A DNA stretch of 64,000 bases from NCBI GenBank assembly GCA_942636505.2, contig CALOGB020000126.1, forward strand, positions 248,001-312,000, read 5' to 3'. Of the stretch, positions 10,292 to 18,480 are shown in pieces (the first letter of the stretch is position 1; each line of letters opens with the position of its first letter). The DNA is from an uncultured bacterium (GTDB lineage: Bacteria > Pseudomonadota > Alphaproteobacteria > Sphingomonadales > Sphingomonadaceae). A model generated the notes under the pieces. The model saw nothing but the letters and a program-made list of their open reading frames with translations. It searched no databases and was not told the origin of the DNA. A program made the translations under genes and the position numbers.

Positions 10292-13200
10292 TTGTCTAGA
10301 GCACGTGATTTCCTATCTGCGACGATCCTTGCGGCCGGAGCTGTCATCCTGCCGTCCGCGGCATCCGCGCAGGTCGCACCCGCGACGGCCGGAGGAGTGC
10401 CCGACGGTGCTAATTCTCAGGCTTGCACGCCAACCCCGGGGTCGCCTTGCCCGGACGGCACGACGCTGGAGAGCGCAGACGGCCAAGAAGCCAAAAATGG
10501 TGAAATCACCGTTACGGGCTCACGCATTCGTCGCCCTAACCTAGACTCGGCCGTCCCGATCACCTCGATCGCTGGCGACGTCTTCTTCCAGCGCGGCAAC
10601 ACCAACGTGGGTGACACGCTGAACGATCTGCCGCAGCTGCGCAGCACGTTCTCGCAGCAGAATCCCGGCTCGGGCATCGGCATCGCCGGTCTCAGCCTGC
10701 TCGATCTTCGTGGACTCGGCACGTCGCGTACACTGGTGTTGGTCAATGGCCGTCGTCACGTTCCAGCCGATATCCTTAACAACGCGGTTTCGCCCGACGT
10801 CAGTTCAATTCCGAACGACCTGATCGAGCGGGTCGACATCGTTACCGGTGCTCAATCGTCGGTCTACGGCTCTGACGCGATCGCCGGTGTCGTCAACTTC
10901 GTGCTGCGCGACAGCTACGACGGCGCGCAGATCCGCGGCCAGGCTGGCGTTTCCGAAAAGGGCTTCGGCGGCAATCAGTACGTGTCGGCGATGGTCGGCA
11001 AGAACTTCGCCGATGGCCGTGGCAATTTGACGCTGCACGGTGAATACTCGCATCAGGAGCGTGTTTTCGGATCGGACATTCCCTCGTTCCGCCGCGTTGA
11101 CGGACTTGGCATCGTCGATGTTGATCCTGCAGGCCTGCCCAACGGCAGCGACGGTTTCCCAGATCGTATCTTCCTCCGCGACATCCGTAGCGCCGCCATT
11201 AACCGCTATGGTCTGGTCCCGATCACGCAGCTGTCGACCAACCCCGGTTGCGGTACGGGGATCGGCTCCACCAACGGGGCGCCCGGCACAACGGGTGGCA
11301 CGGCGTATAACTGCACCTACGTCTTCTCGCAGGACGGACGCCTCACGCCCCAGACCGGCACCCGTTACGGCCAAGGTATCATCGGCGGCATTCTCGGCGG
11401 CAACGGCCAGACCGGTCGAGAAGGTCAACTTTTGTCGGTGCTGCCGTACCAGCAGCGGTTGAACTTCAACCTCCTTGGCCACTTCAAGGTCAGCGATGCA
11501 TTCGTGCCCTTTATCGAAGCCAAGTGGAATCGTGTCGATGCGGTCGGATCCAACGCTGGACCGTCGTTCATCCAGGGGACTTTTAGCCAGTTGGATCTGC
11601 GCGAGCGCGTTCGCCTCGACAACCCGTTCCTCAATCCGGCTGACCGCGCAACGCTTGCCAATGCAATCCTAGCGTCAGGCTGCAACACCAGCCTGACGGC
11701 TGCCTGCTCGCCGACGGGAAGCCGCTCGACGTTCGGCGGTCAAGGTATCGGCGGCCCTTTGAACGCAGCGGATCGCGCGGCAATCGCAGCTGGAACCTAT
11801 CGCTTCGTGGACTCGCGTGTCCTTGCCGACTCCGGAATTCGCGACGAGAAGTTCCGTCGTGACACCTACCGGATCGTCGGTGGCGTACGCGGCAACTTCA
11901 ACGACGACTGGAACTACGAAATCTCCGGGAACTACGGCAAGTTCAAGGAAGATACGACGACGTTCGGCTATCTCGATAAGCAGCGCTTCCTGCTGTCGCT
12001 CGACGCAGGCCGTAACCCGGTAAACGGCCAGATTCAGTGCCGCGCACAGTTCGATGCGGCCTCCGCGGTACCGTTCGCCGGCAGCGACGCTCGTCTCGCC
12101 AGCGACATAGCGGCGTGCGTTCCCTACAACCCGTTCGGTGGCGCGGACAACTCGGCAGCGGCGAACTATTTCCGCTACAACGCCCGCCACAAGGCAAGCC
12201 TATCGCAGCTCGACATCCAAGGTTTTGTCGGAGGCGACCTGAGCCAGCTGTTCGAATTGCCAGGTGGTCCGATCGGCTTCTCGCTCGGTGGCGAATATCG
12301 CAAGGAGCGCGCACGCTACCAGAACGATCCATTCGTCGAGAGCGGCGCAACGAATGCGGTCATCATCGGGGAGTTCGACCCGCCTGCGTTCGAGGTGAAG
12401 GAAGCGTTCGGCGAAATCCGCATTCCGCTGTTGAAGAACATGCCGTTCTTCCATGAGCTGACGTTCAACGGTGCAGGGCGCGTGTCCGACTACAAGGGCT
12501 CCGTCGGCACGGTCTATACGTACAACTTTGGCGGAGAATGGGCTCCGATCCCCGACATCCGCTTCCGTGCGAACTACGGCAAGTCGGTTCGTGCACCGAA
12601 CGTGTCGGAAACCGGCTTCCCGGCAGTGCCCAACTTCGCACCGGGCTTCCTCGATCCTTGCGCGTCGGGCAACATCGCCAACAACCCCAATCGTGCGGGC
12701 AACTGCCTCGCCGACCTCGGTGCCGGCTTGCTCGCAGGACTGCCAAACGTCTCATATTCGCTGAACATCATCAGCGGCAGCAATCCGAACCTGGATGCCG
12801 AGACCTCTAAGTCGCTCACTCTGGGTGGCGTGTTCACCCCGCGTGCCGTGCCCGGCCTGTCGCTGAGCGTCGATTATTATGACATCAAGGTAAACAACGT
12901 CATCGTCTCGCTGACGGCACAGACGATTGCCAACAACTGCTATGACCAGGCTACGACCAGCAACATCTTCTGCTCGCTCTTCACGCGCTTCCGTGGGCCA
13001 GGCACCGGATCGTTCGGTGAGCAGCCGGGTCAGATTCTCGGCAACTCGCTAGTGTCGGCAGGCGTGAACTTTGCCAAGCGCGTCCGTCGCGGCATCGACG
13101 TCAACGTCGGCTACCGTGCGGAAATTGCCAACGACGTCCGGATCAACTCGAGTGTGATCTATGTCCATGGCCTTGAAAGCAGCAACTTCGAGAACCCGGC

Positions 13201-13630
13201 AATCCCGTCATTCGAGAACAGGTTGCTCGGCGAACTCGGCGATCCGGTCGACGAAGTCCGCTTCGACACCGACCTTAGCGTAGGTGCGGTCAGCTTCGGC
13301 TATCGGCTCCGCTATATTGGGCCGATGTGGGTGAACGCGTACGAAGACTTTAACGCATTGCAATCGGCATGCACGCCTGCCGGTTGTCCACCAGTCAACG
13401 CGGATTACTCGGATATCCGCAAGTACCCGAACGTCTTCTACAACGACGTACGGTTCACCTGGAACCTGTCGAACCAGGGGGGTGCCGGCGATGACTTCCA
13501 GTTCTACTTTGGTGTCGACAACGTTCTGAACAAGCTGCCGCCGCTCGGTAGTTCCGGCACCGGTGCCGGCAGCTCGATCTACGACATCCGTGGGCGGAAC
13601 TTCTATGCGGGTGTCCGCGCACGTTTTTGA
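10292..13630 (+). CDS. Large TonB-dependent outer-membrane receptor
   Basis: 1112 residues. A signal peptide (ATILAAGAVILPSAASAQ) is followed by a plug domain beginning at EITVTGSRIRRPNLDSAVPI and a long 22-strand-type barrel ending in NFYAGVRARF with the usual terminal Phe. The start is a TTG: the codon before it is a stop, and GGGGA (10281-10285) lies 6 bases upstream as ribosome binding site. The only nearby ATG (10278) is in another frame. Large receptors of this kind in sphingomonads often take up oligosaccharides or peptides. The LacI-type operator upstream favours a sugar, but the ligand is not proven. A terminator follows. Confidence 0.9.
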   Translation: MSRARDFLSATILAAGAVILPSAASAQVAPATAGGVPDGANSQACTPTPGSPCPDGTTLESADGQEAKNGEITVTGSRIRRPNLDSAVPITSIAGDVFFQRGNTNVGDTLNDLPQLRSTFSQQNPGSGIGIAGLSLLDLRGLGTSRTLVLVNGRRHVPADILNNAVSPDVSSIPNDLIERVDIVTGAQSSVYGSDAIAGVVNFVLRDSYDGAQIRGQAGVSEKGFGGNQYVSAMVGKNFADGRGNLTLHGEYSHQERVFGSDIPSFRRVDGLGIVDVDPAGLPNGSDGFPDRIFLRDIRSAAINRYGLVPITQLSTNPGCGTGIGSTNGAPGTTGGTAYNCTYVFSQDGRLTPQTGTRYGQGIIGGILGGNGQTGREGQLLSVLPYQQRLNFNLLGHFKVSDAFVPFIEAKWNRVDAVGSNAGPSFIQGTFSQLDLRERVRLDNPFLNPADRATLANAILASGCNTSLTAACSPTGSRSTFGGQGIGGPLNAADRAAIAAGTYRFVDSRVLADSGIRDEKFRRDTYRIVGGVRGNFNDDWNYEISGNYGKFKEDTTTFGYLDKQRFLLSLDAGRNPVNGQIQCRAQFDAASAVPFAGSDARLASDIAACVPYNPFGGADNSAAANYFRYNARHKASLSQLDIQGFVGGDLSQLFELPGGPIGFSLGGEYRKERARYQNDPFVESGATNAVIIGEFDPPAFEVKEAFGEIRIPLLKNMPFFHELTFNGAGRVSDYKGSVGTVYTYNFGGEWAPIPDIRFRANYGKSVRAPNVSETGFPAVPNFAPGFLDPCASGNIANNPNRAGNCLADLGAGLLAGLPNVSYSLNIISGSNPNLDAETSKSLTLGGVFTPRAVPGLSLSVDYYDIKVNNVIVSLTAQTIANNCYDQATTSNIFCSLFTRFRGPGTGSFGEQPGQILGNSLVSAGVNFAKRVRRGIDVNVGYRAEIANDVRINSSVIYVHGLESSNFENPAIPSFENRLLGELGDPVDEVRFDTDLSVGAVSFGYRLRYIGPMWVNAYEDFNALQSACTPAGCPPVNADYSDIRKYPNVFYNDVRFTWNLSNQGGAGDDFQFYFGVDNVLNKLPPLGSSGTGAGSSIYDIRGRNFYAGVRARF

Positions 13631-13664
13631 TCCGGTTCCAAACGAACCAGACGTGCGATATTGC

Positions 13665-13697
13665 GGGGTCGGTGGTTTCCACCGGCCCCCTTTTTTT
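13665..13697 (+). terminator. Rho-independent terminator after the TonB receptor
   Basis: An 11-base stem (GGGGTCGGTGG with its complement, one G-U pair) and a 3-base loop are followed by a run of seven T. It lies between the receptor stop and the oxygenase start, so the oxygenase would be expressed by readthrough or from its own promoter. Confidence 0.85.
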
Positions 13698-13708
13698 ATG
13701 GGTGACGA

Positions 13709-14692
13709 ATGATCCACGATCCCGTTGCGCAAGCCGATCGCCTGCTCGCCGCAGGCCGCGTTCGCGACGCCGTGATGCTGATCGAGCAGGCTGGCCATTC
13801 GGGCAACATCGATGCGCTGTTCCGGCATGCGACGTGGAAGCTCGCGGGTACTCCCGTCCCGCGCGATTTGCTCGGCGCGCGCGCGCTGCTTCGACAGGCG
13901 ACGTCGCTGGGCAATCCAGATGCGGCGCTCGTCGAGATCGCACTGACTGCGAACGGCAGTGGTGCCCCGGCGGATTGGGCCGTGTCCCGCGCTTTGCTCG
14001 ACGCGGCGGCGGGAACCGACCGGGTCGCCGCCGACCAACTGACCCTTCTTGATGCAATGGCGTTGACCAAAGACGGTGCGCCGATCGATCCACCACGCGC
14101 GCAGAGGATCGGCGAGAACCCCGACGTTCGGCATATCGCCCGGCTATTCACGCAGGAGGAGTGTCTCCATATCGCCCAGTGCGCGGCGGATATGCTGCAA
14201 CCCGCGACGGTCGCCGATCCGCGGACCGGCCATAACGTCGCCAACCCGGTCCGCACCTCCGATGGCGCCGTCATCGGCCCGACCCGCGAGACGCTGGTCG
14301 TTCAGGCGCTGAACCGACGCCTCGCTGCCGTCACCGGGACAGACTGGCGGCAAGGCGAAGCGCTGTCGGTATTACGCTACCAACCCGGCCAGCAGTTCCG
14401 ACCGCATGTCGATGCATTGCCGGTCACGAGCAATCAGCGCATCCGGACTGTCCTCGTCTATCTGAACGAAGGCTTTGCTGGCGGCGCGACCTATTTCGTG
14501 AACAACGCGCTCAGGGTGACGCCGCGCGCCGGCGATGCGATCATCTTCGACAATGTTCGCGCGGATGGCTCGATCGATCCGGCGACGCAACATGCGGGAG
14601 AACCGGTCACCGCCGGGGTCAAGTGGCTCGCAACACGCTGGATTCGCGCGCGACCGTTCAGTGTCTGGACCGGCCCCGAAAACGCGGCATGA
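13709..14692 (+). CDS. 2-oxoglutarate/Fe(II)-dependent oxygenase, prolyl-4-hydroxylase type
   Basis: 327 residues. The N-terminal 125 residues look like an alpha-helical, Sel1-like repeat region (DAVMLIEQAGHSGNIDALF). The C-terminal double-stranded beta-helix carries the iron ligands in FRPHVDAL (His-x-Asp) and TQHAGEPV (His) and the 2-oxoglutarate lysine or arginine region near GVKWLATRW, as in the P4Hc family. It probably hydroxylates a peptide or amino acid side chain. In this lineage such oxygenases are often found beside large TonB receptors, as here, though the functional link is unclear. A terminator sits between the two genes. Confidence 0.82.
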   Translation: MIHDPVAQADRLLAAGRVRDAVMLIEQAGHSGNIDALFRHATWKLAGTPVPRDLLGARALLRQATSLGNPDAALVEIALTANGSGAPADWAVSRALLDAAAGTDRVAADQLTLLDAMALTKDGAPIDPPRAQRIGENPDVRHIARLFTQEECLHIAQCAADMLQPATVADPRTGHNVANPVRTSDGAVIGPTRETLVVQALNRRLAAVTGTDWRQGEALSVLRYQPGQQFRPHVDALPVTSNQRIRTVLVYLNEGFAGGATYFVNNALRVTPRAGDAIIFDNVRADGSIDPATQHAGEPVTAGVKWLATRWIRARPFSVWTGPENAA

Positions 14693-14696
14693 TCGC

Positions 14697-15731
14697 TCAA
14701 TTCCACATCCGCACGAACCGGCCGCCCAGCCCTGTCAGCAACTCGTACTGGCTCATGCCTGACGCCGCCGCCGCCGCAGGAAGTCGATAGTCGAACGACA
14801 CCCAGTCCCCCTCGATCTCGTCCCCCGCCAGGGCGATCGCCACCAGATCCATCGAAACGCGCCCCAGAACCGGCAGATCGTTCCCCGCAACAGACGACGC
14901 TGTCCCGATATTGGAAAAACCCCGCCAATAGCCGTCCGCATAGCCGAGGTTGACGATTCCCACCTCGGTATCGACAGGCGCATACCACTGCGCATTGTAA
15001 CCGACGCTCCCGCCCCTCGGAACGCGACGCCGTTGTAGTATCTGCGCTTCGGGCCTGACCACTTGTCGGATCAGATCGTCCAGTTCGGGCAGGGGGATGC
15101 CGCCATACAGAGCAAGACCGGGCCGTGTCAGGTCGAACGCATATCGCTCGCCAAGCGCGACGCCCCCCGAGTTCGCCAAGCTCATGCGTTTAGCCGTCGT
15201 CCTACCGACCAACGCCGCGAAACGGTCGCGCTGTTCCGCGTTCATCGGCGAGTCCTCGTCGGCGCAGGCCAGATGACTCATCAGCGTTTCGATCTGGAGG
15301 CCGTCGAGCAGGCCGCTTGCAATATCGTCCACCGACACCCCGAGGCGGTTGATGCCGGTGTCGACCATGACGTCGCACGCGCCGCCGCCGGCCGCTTTCC
15401 AGCGCGCAACTTGGGTCGGGGTGTTGAGGACCGGGCGGGCGAAGCCGGCGGCTGCGGCGGGCATGTCTTCTTCGCGGACGCCGTGGAGGACGGAGACGGT
15501 CAGGCCCAGCGGCGCGAGTTCGGCGGCTTCCTGCCAGTTCGAGACGAAGAAGTCGCGGCAACCTGCGCCCGCCAACCGCCGCGCAACTTCGATCGCACCG
15601 AGACCGTAGCCGTTCGCCTTCACCGCGGCGCCGCACGCTGCGGTGCCGCTCATGCGGTCGAGCGTGCGCCAGTTCTGGACGAGAGCGTCGCCGTCTAGGC
15701 GCAGGCGGAGGGGGGCATGAATATCGATCAC
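14697..15731 (-). CDS. alr: Alanine racemase
   Basis: 344 residues from a GTG start. This start is chosen because the N-terminal IDIHAPLRLRLDGDALVQNW matches the family's first strand, while upstream codons give no homologous sequence. The PLP lysine is Lys38 in AAVKANGYGLG, and the second catalytic base is the Tyr in SVGYNAQWYAP. The enzyme interconverts L- and D-alanine for peptidoglycan. It follows btuD by 40 bases on the same strand and is convergent with the oxygenase gene. A catabolic DadX role cannot be ruled out because no dadA is visible. Confidence 0.92.
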   Translation of the reverse strand: MIDIHAPLRLRLDGDALVQNWRTLDRMSGTAACGAAVKANGYGLGAIEVARRLAGAGCRDFFVSNWQEAAELAPLGLTVSVLHGVREEDMPAAAAGFARPVLNTPTQVARWKAAGGGACDVMVDTGINRLGVSVDDIASGLLDGLQIETLMSHLACADEDSPMNAEQRDRFAALVGRTTAKRMSLANSGGVALGERYAFDLTRPGLALYGGIPLPELDDLIRQVVRPEAQILQRRRVPRGGSVGYNAQWYAPVDTEVGIVNLGYADGYWRGFSNIGTASSVAGNDLPVLGRVSMDLVAIALAGDEIEGDWVSFDYRLPAAAAASGMSQYELLTGLGGRFVRMWN

Positions 15732-15771
15732 CCGGCGTGGGATAGTGCCGCGGGCGCGGCGCGTCGACCGT

Positions 15772-16551
15772 CTATGCCGCCTCGATGCGTCCGACCGGCA
15801 CGAGCAGGCAGCCGTTGCCGTCGTCCAACCCGGCCACCCGGACTCCGAATACATCGCCGAGCGTTTCCGCGGTCATCACCTGGGCCACGGGACCGAACGC
15901 GACGACGCGGCCATCGGCGAGCAGCAGCGCGTCGTCGGCCGCGCGCTGTGCCTGGACGAGGTCATGGAGGACGATCGCCACCCCTGCCCCGCCGAGCGCA
16001 TAGCCTCGCAGGCGGGCGAGCAGGTCGATCTGGTGCGACGGGTCGAGGCTCGCGAGCGGTTCGTCGGCGAGCAGCCAGCGCGGCTCGCCCGCCAGCACGC
16101 GCGCAAGCAGGACGCGCGCGCGCTCGCCGCCGGAGAGTTCGCCGACCGGGCGATCGGCGAGGTGCGTGGTCTCGGTGTCGTGCATCGCGCGGTCGACGGC
16201 GTCGCGGTCTTCGGGCGACGGGGCAGCATGGGCGCCGAGGTGCGGAAGGCGGCCGAGCGCGACGACATCGCGCGCAACGATGTTCCAGTGGACCGTTGCG
16301 TCCTGCGGGAGATAGCCGATCGCGCGTGCGCGGGCGCGCGGATCCATACTGGCGACGTCCTGCGCATCGAGGCGGACGCTGCCGGTGCTGCGGTCGACGA
16401 GCGCGGCAGCCGCCTTGACAACCGTGCTCTTGCCGGCGCCGTTGGGGCCGAGGATCGCGGTGACTCGGCCGGGGCGGAGATGCGCGGAGACGTCGTGGAG
16501 GACGGTACGTTTGCCGAGCTTCACGCGCAGTGTGTCGATAATCAGATCCAT
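15772..16551 (-). CDS. btuD: Cobalamin-type ABC transporter ATP-binding protein
   Basis: 259 residues with Walker A GPNGAGKST (about 35-43), the Q-loop (GYLPQDATVHW), signature LSGGERARVLLARVLAG, Walker B WLLADEPLASLD and the switch histidine in LHDLV. The family is the FecE/BtuD type that powers uptake of cobalamin, haem or ferric siderophores. Assignment to cobalamin comes from the operon, which begins with a cobalamin riboswitch and btuB. The ATG overlaps the permease stop by 10 bases, so translation is likely coupled. Confidence 0.85.
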   Translation of the reverse strand: MDLIIDTLRVKLGKRTVLHDVSAHLRPGRVTAILGPNGAGKSTVVKAAAALVDRSTGSVRLDAQDVASMDPRARARAIGYLPQDATVHWNIVARDVVALGRLPHLGAHAAPSPEDRDAVDRAMHDTETTHLADRPVGELSGGERARVLLARVLAGEPRWLLADEPLASLDPSHQIDLLARLRGYALGGAGVAIVLHDLVQAQRAADDALLLADGRVVAFGPVAQVMTAETLGDVFGVRVAGLDDGNGCLLVPVGRIEAA

Positions 16552-17510
16552 GCGCGGCCCCGTTCCTTGACCAGCAATCCGAGGAAGAACGGCGCGCCGA
16601 TCATCGCCATCGCGACGCCGAGCCGTACTTCGCCAGCGCCGGGTGCGAGGCGGACGAGGCTGTCGGCAGCGAGCACGAGCGCCGCTCCACCGAGTGCGGA
16701 GGGGAGTAGCAAGGCGCTCGGGCGGTGGCCGAAGATCGGCCGCAGGAGGTGCGGTACGACCAGCCCGACGAAGCCGATCACGCCGGTCACCGCGACGCCT
16801 GCGCCAACCACTAGGCCGGTGCCGAGCACCACCAGCAACCGGACGCGACCCATCCGTATGCCTAGCGAGCGCGCCGCAGTCTCGCCGAGCGACAGCGCGT
16901 CGAGACTGCGGCCGGTGAGCATCAGCAGCACGGCGCCGACGACCATCGGCGGGAGCGCGAGCGTCACGTCGTCCCAGCCGCGATCGGTCAACGCGCCCAT
17001 GATCCAGTCGATGACCTCGGCGACCGCATAGGGGTTCGGCGCGATCGAGATCAGGAACGCGGTCAGCGCGCCGGCGAGGCTCGACAGCACCGTGCCCGCG
17101 AGGATGAAGGTGATCGCGCTCGGCGACCGCCATGTCAGCGCGGCGAGCAGTGCGACCGCGCCGCCTGCGCCGAGCATCGCGGCGGCAAAGATCGCGGGGC
17201 CGGAGCCGAGCCCGAACACGATCGCCGCGACCGCGGCCAGCGCTGCGACCGACGACACGCCGACGACGGCGGGGTCGGCGAGCGGATTGCGGAGATAGCC
17301 TTGCAGCACCGCGCCCGACAGGCCGAGCGTCGCGCCGAGTGCTAGCCCGAGTACTGCACGTGGCAGGCGAAGTTCGAGGATGATCCACCAGCGCGGGTCG
17401 GTCGAGAACCAGGCGGAGGCCGGCACCCAGACTTTCCCACAGCCGAGCGACAGGGCGAACAGGAGGATCACTAGCAGGCCGAGCGCGACGAGTTTAGGCG
17501 TGCGTGTCAT
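16542..17510 (-). CDS. btuC: FecCD-family ABC permease, cobalamin type
   Basis: 322 residues with about ten membrane helices and the conserved FecCD/BtuC segments (LRLPRAVLGLALGATLGLSG; LGAALGLSG-type glycine motif; GFVGLVVPHLLRPIFG near residue 230-245, the coupling helix with the BtuD ATPase). It forms the inner-membrane channel of the BtuCDF importer. The start is the ATG immediately before TRTPKLVAL. Upstream in-frame sequence is translated palindrome and not protein-like. The gene is separated from btuF by a family 1 palindrome and overlaps btuD by 10 bases. Confidence 0.86.
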   Translation of the reverse strand: MTRTPKLVALGLLVILLFALSLGCGKVWVPASAWFSTDPRWWIILELRLPRAVLGLALGATLGLSGAVLQGYLRNPLADPAVVGVSSVAALAAVAAIVFGLGSGPAIFAAAMLGAGGAVALLAALTWRSPSAITFILAGTVLSSLAGALTAFLISIAPNPYAVAEVIDWIMGALTDRGWDDVTLALPPMVVGAVLLMLTGRSLDALSLGETAARSLGIRMGRVRLLVVLGTGLVVGAGVAVTGVIGFVGLVVPHLLRPIFGHRPSALLLPSALGGAALVLAADSLVRLAPGAGEVRLGVAMAMIGAPFFLGLLVKERGRAWI

Positions 17511-17544
17511 AAGAACGCCTCCTCGCCCATACCAACCACCACCG

Positions 17545-17648
17545 CCACCCCGGCGAAGGCCGGGGCCCAATTGGGGGACGGTCGTGACGGCGCGCGGCGC
17601 TCCGTTACTTCGGACATTCCAATTGGGCCCCGGCCTCCGCCGGGGTGG
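17545..17648. repeat. Family 1 dispersed palindrome, copy B
   Basis: Arms of 30 bases (17545-17574 and 17619-17648) pair with a single mismatch (CGAAGGC against GCCTCCG). It lies inside the btu operon between btuF and btuC, so the hairpin would be present in the operon mRNA. The spacer is GC-rich and related to those of copies A and C. Confidence 0.9.
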
Positions 17649-17667
17649 TTTTGGTATGCGTGTCGCA

Positions 17668-18480
17668 TCACAGCCCCGCCCGGATTGCGGCAAGGCGTTC
17701 GAGCGCGGGCGGGATCGTCGGGCCGCCGCAATTGATCAGGACGCGCGGGAAGACCGCTTGCGGCGTGCGCGGCAGCAGGCGGTGGCGCAGCGCGGTGCCA
17801 CGGCTTTCGCGTTCGGAAGCGATCACGACGGCAGGTGGCTGTGTCACGATCGTCTCGGCGGACAGCGTGCCGGTATGCGTCAGGCCGTAGCTCGCGGCGG
17901 CGTTTCGGAAGCCGACGCGCGTCATCATGTCGTTCAGCAACGTGCTCCCCCCCGTCGCGAGATCGCCGCTGATATAGAGCAACGCGCTCGGCGAAGCGCC
18001 ATCCTTGCGGCTCCAGCGCGCCACCGCGCGGTCGATCTCGGCATTGATCCGCGCGCCGCCCATCGGTGCGCCGGCAGCCTCGGCGATCTGCGTGACCTGC
18101 GCCTGACTCTCCGCAATCGAGTCGGGGATGCCGACCAGCAGCGTCTTCAGACCGGCGCGCGCATAGGCCGCCTGAGTCGCGGGCGGCGTGTAGGTGCTGG
18201 CGATGACCAGATCGGGGTGGAGCGCGATCACCTCCTCCGCGGTCCCGGCGATCCCGCGAAACCGGCGCGCGACGGCGATCGGGATCGAGGTCGCGGAGGG
18301 ATCTTGCGAATAATGGCTGATCGCGGCGATCCGTGCGGGCGGCAGGATGCGGACCAGCACCGAATCCACGCACGGATTGGTCGAGACGATCCCCCCGCCC
18401 CCGCCCCCGCTCGCAGCGACACCCGGGGGGTTGGCGCAGCCCCCGAGCAGCAGCGCGAAGAGGATCGCCCCGCGCCTCAC
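17668..18480 (-). CDS. btuF: Cobalamin-type periplasmic binding lipoprotein
   Basis: 270 residues starting at GTG. The start overlaps the btuB stop as GTGA. A lipoprotein signal ends in ALLLGGC with the lipidated Cys at 15. The rest is a class III binding protein of the FecB/BtuF fold (IAAISHYSQDP, EEVIALHPDLVIASTYTPP, LNDMMTRVGFRNAA). It would capture cobalamin delivered by BtuB and hand it to BtuCD. The Ser/Gly-rich run just after the lipidation site is a linker. A haem or siderophore ligand is possible for the family, but the riboswitch argues for corrinoid. Confidence 0.85.
   Translation of the reverse strand: MRRGAILFALLLGGCANPPGVAASGGGGGGIVSTNPCVDSVLVRILPPARIAAISHYSQDPSATSIPIAVARRFRGIAGTAEEVIALHPDLVIASTYTPPATQAAYARAGLKTLLVGIPDSIAESQAQVTQIAEAAGAPMGGARINAEIDRAVARWSRKDGASPSALLYISGDLATGGSTLLNDMMTRVGFRNAAASYGLTHTGTLSAETIVTQPPAVVIASERESRGTALRHRLLPRTPQAVFPRVLINCGGPTIPPALERLAAIRAGL

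Noticed and set aside
10278..10544. 88-codon frame starting at an ATG just before the TonB receptor
   Set aside because: It overlaps the receptor's signal peptide and plug in another frame and gives an Arg-rich product; the TTG frame continues for 1112 codons with receptor motifs.
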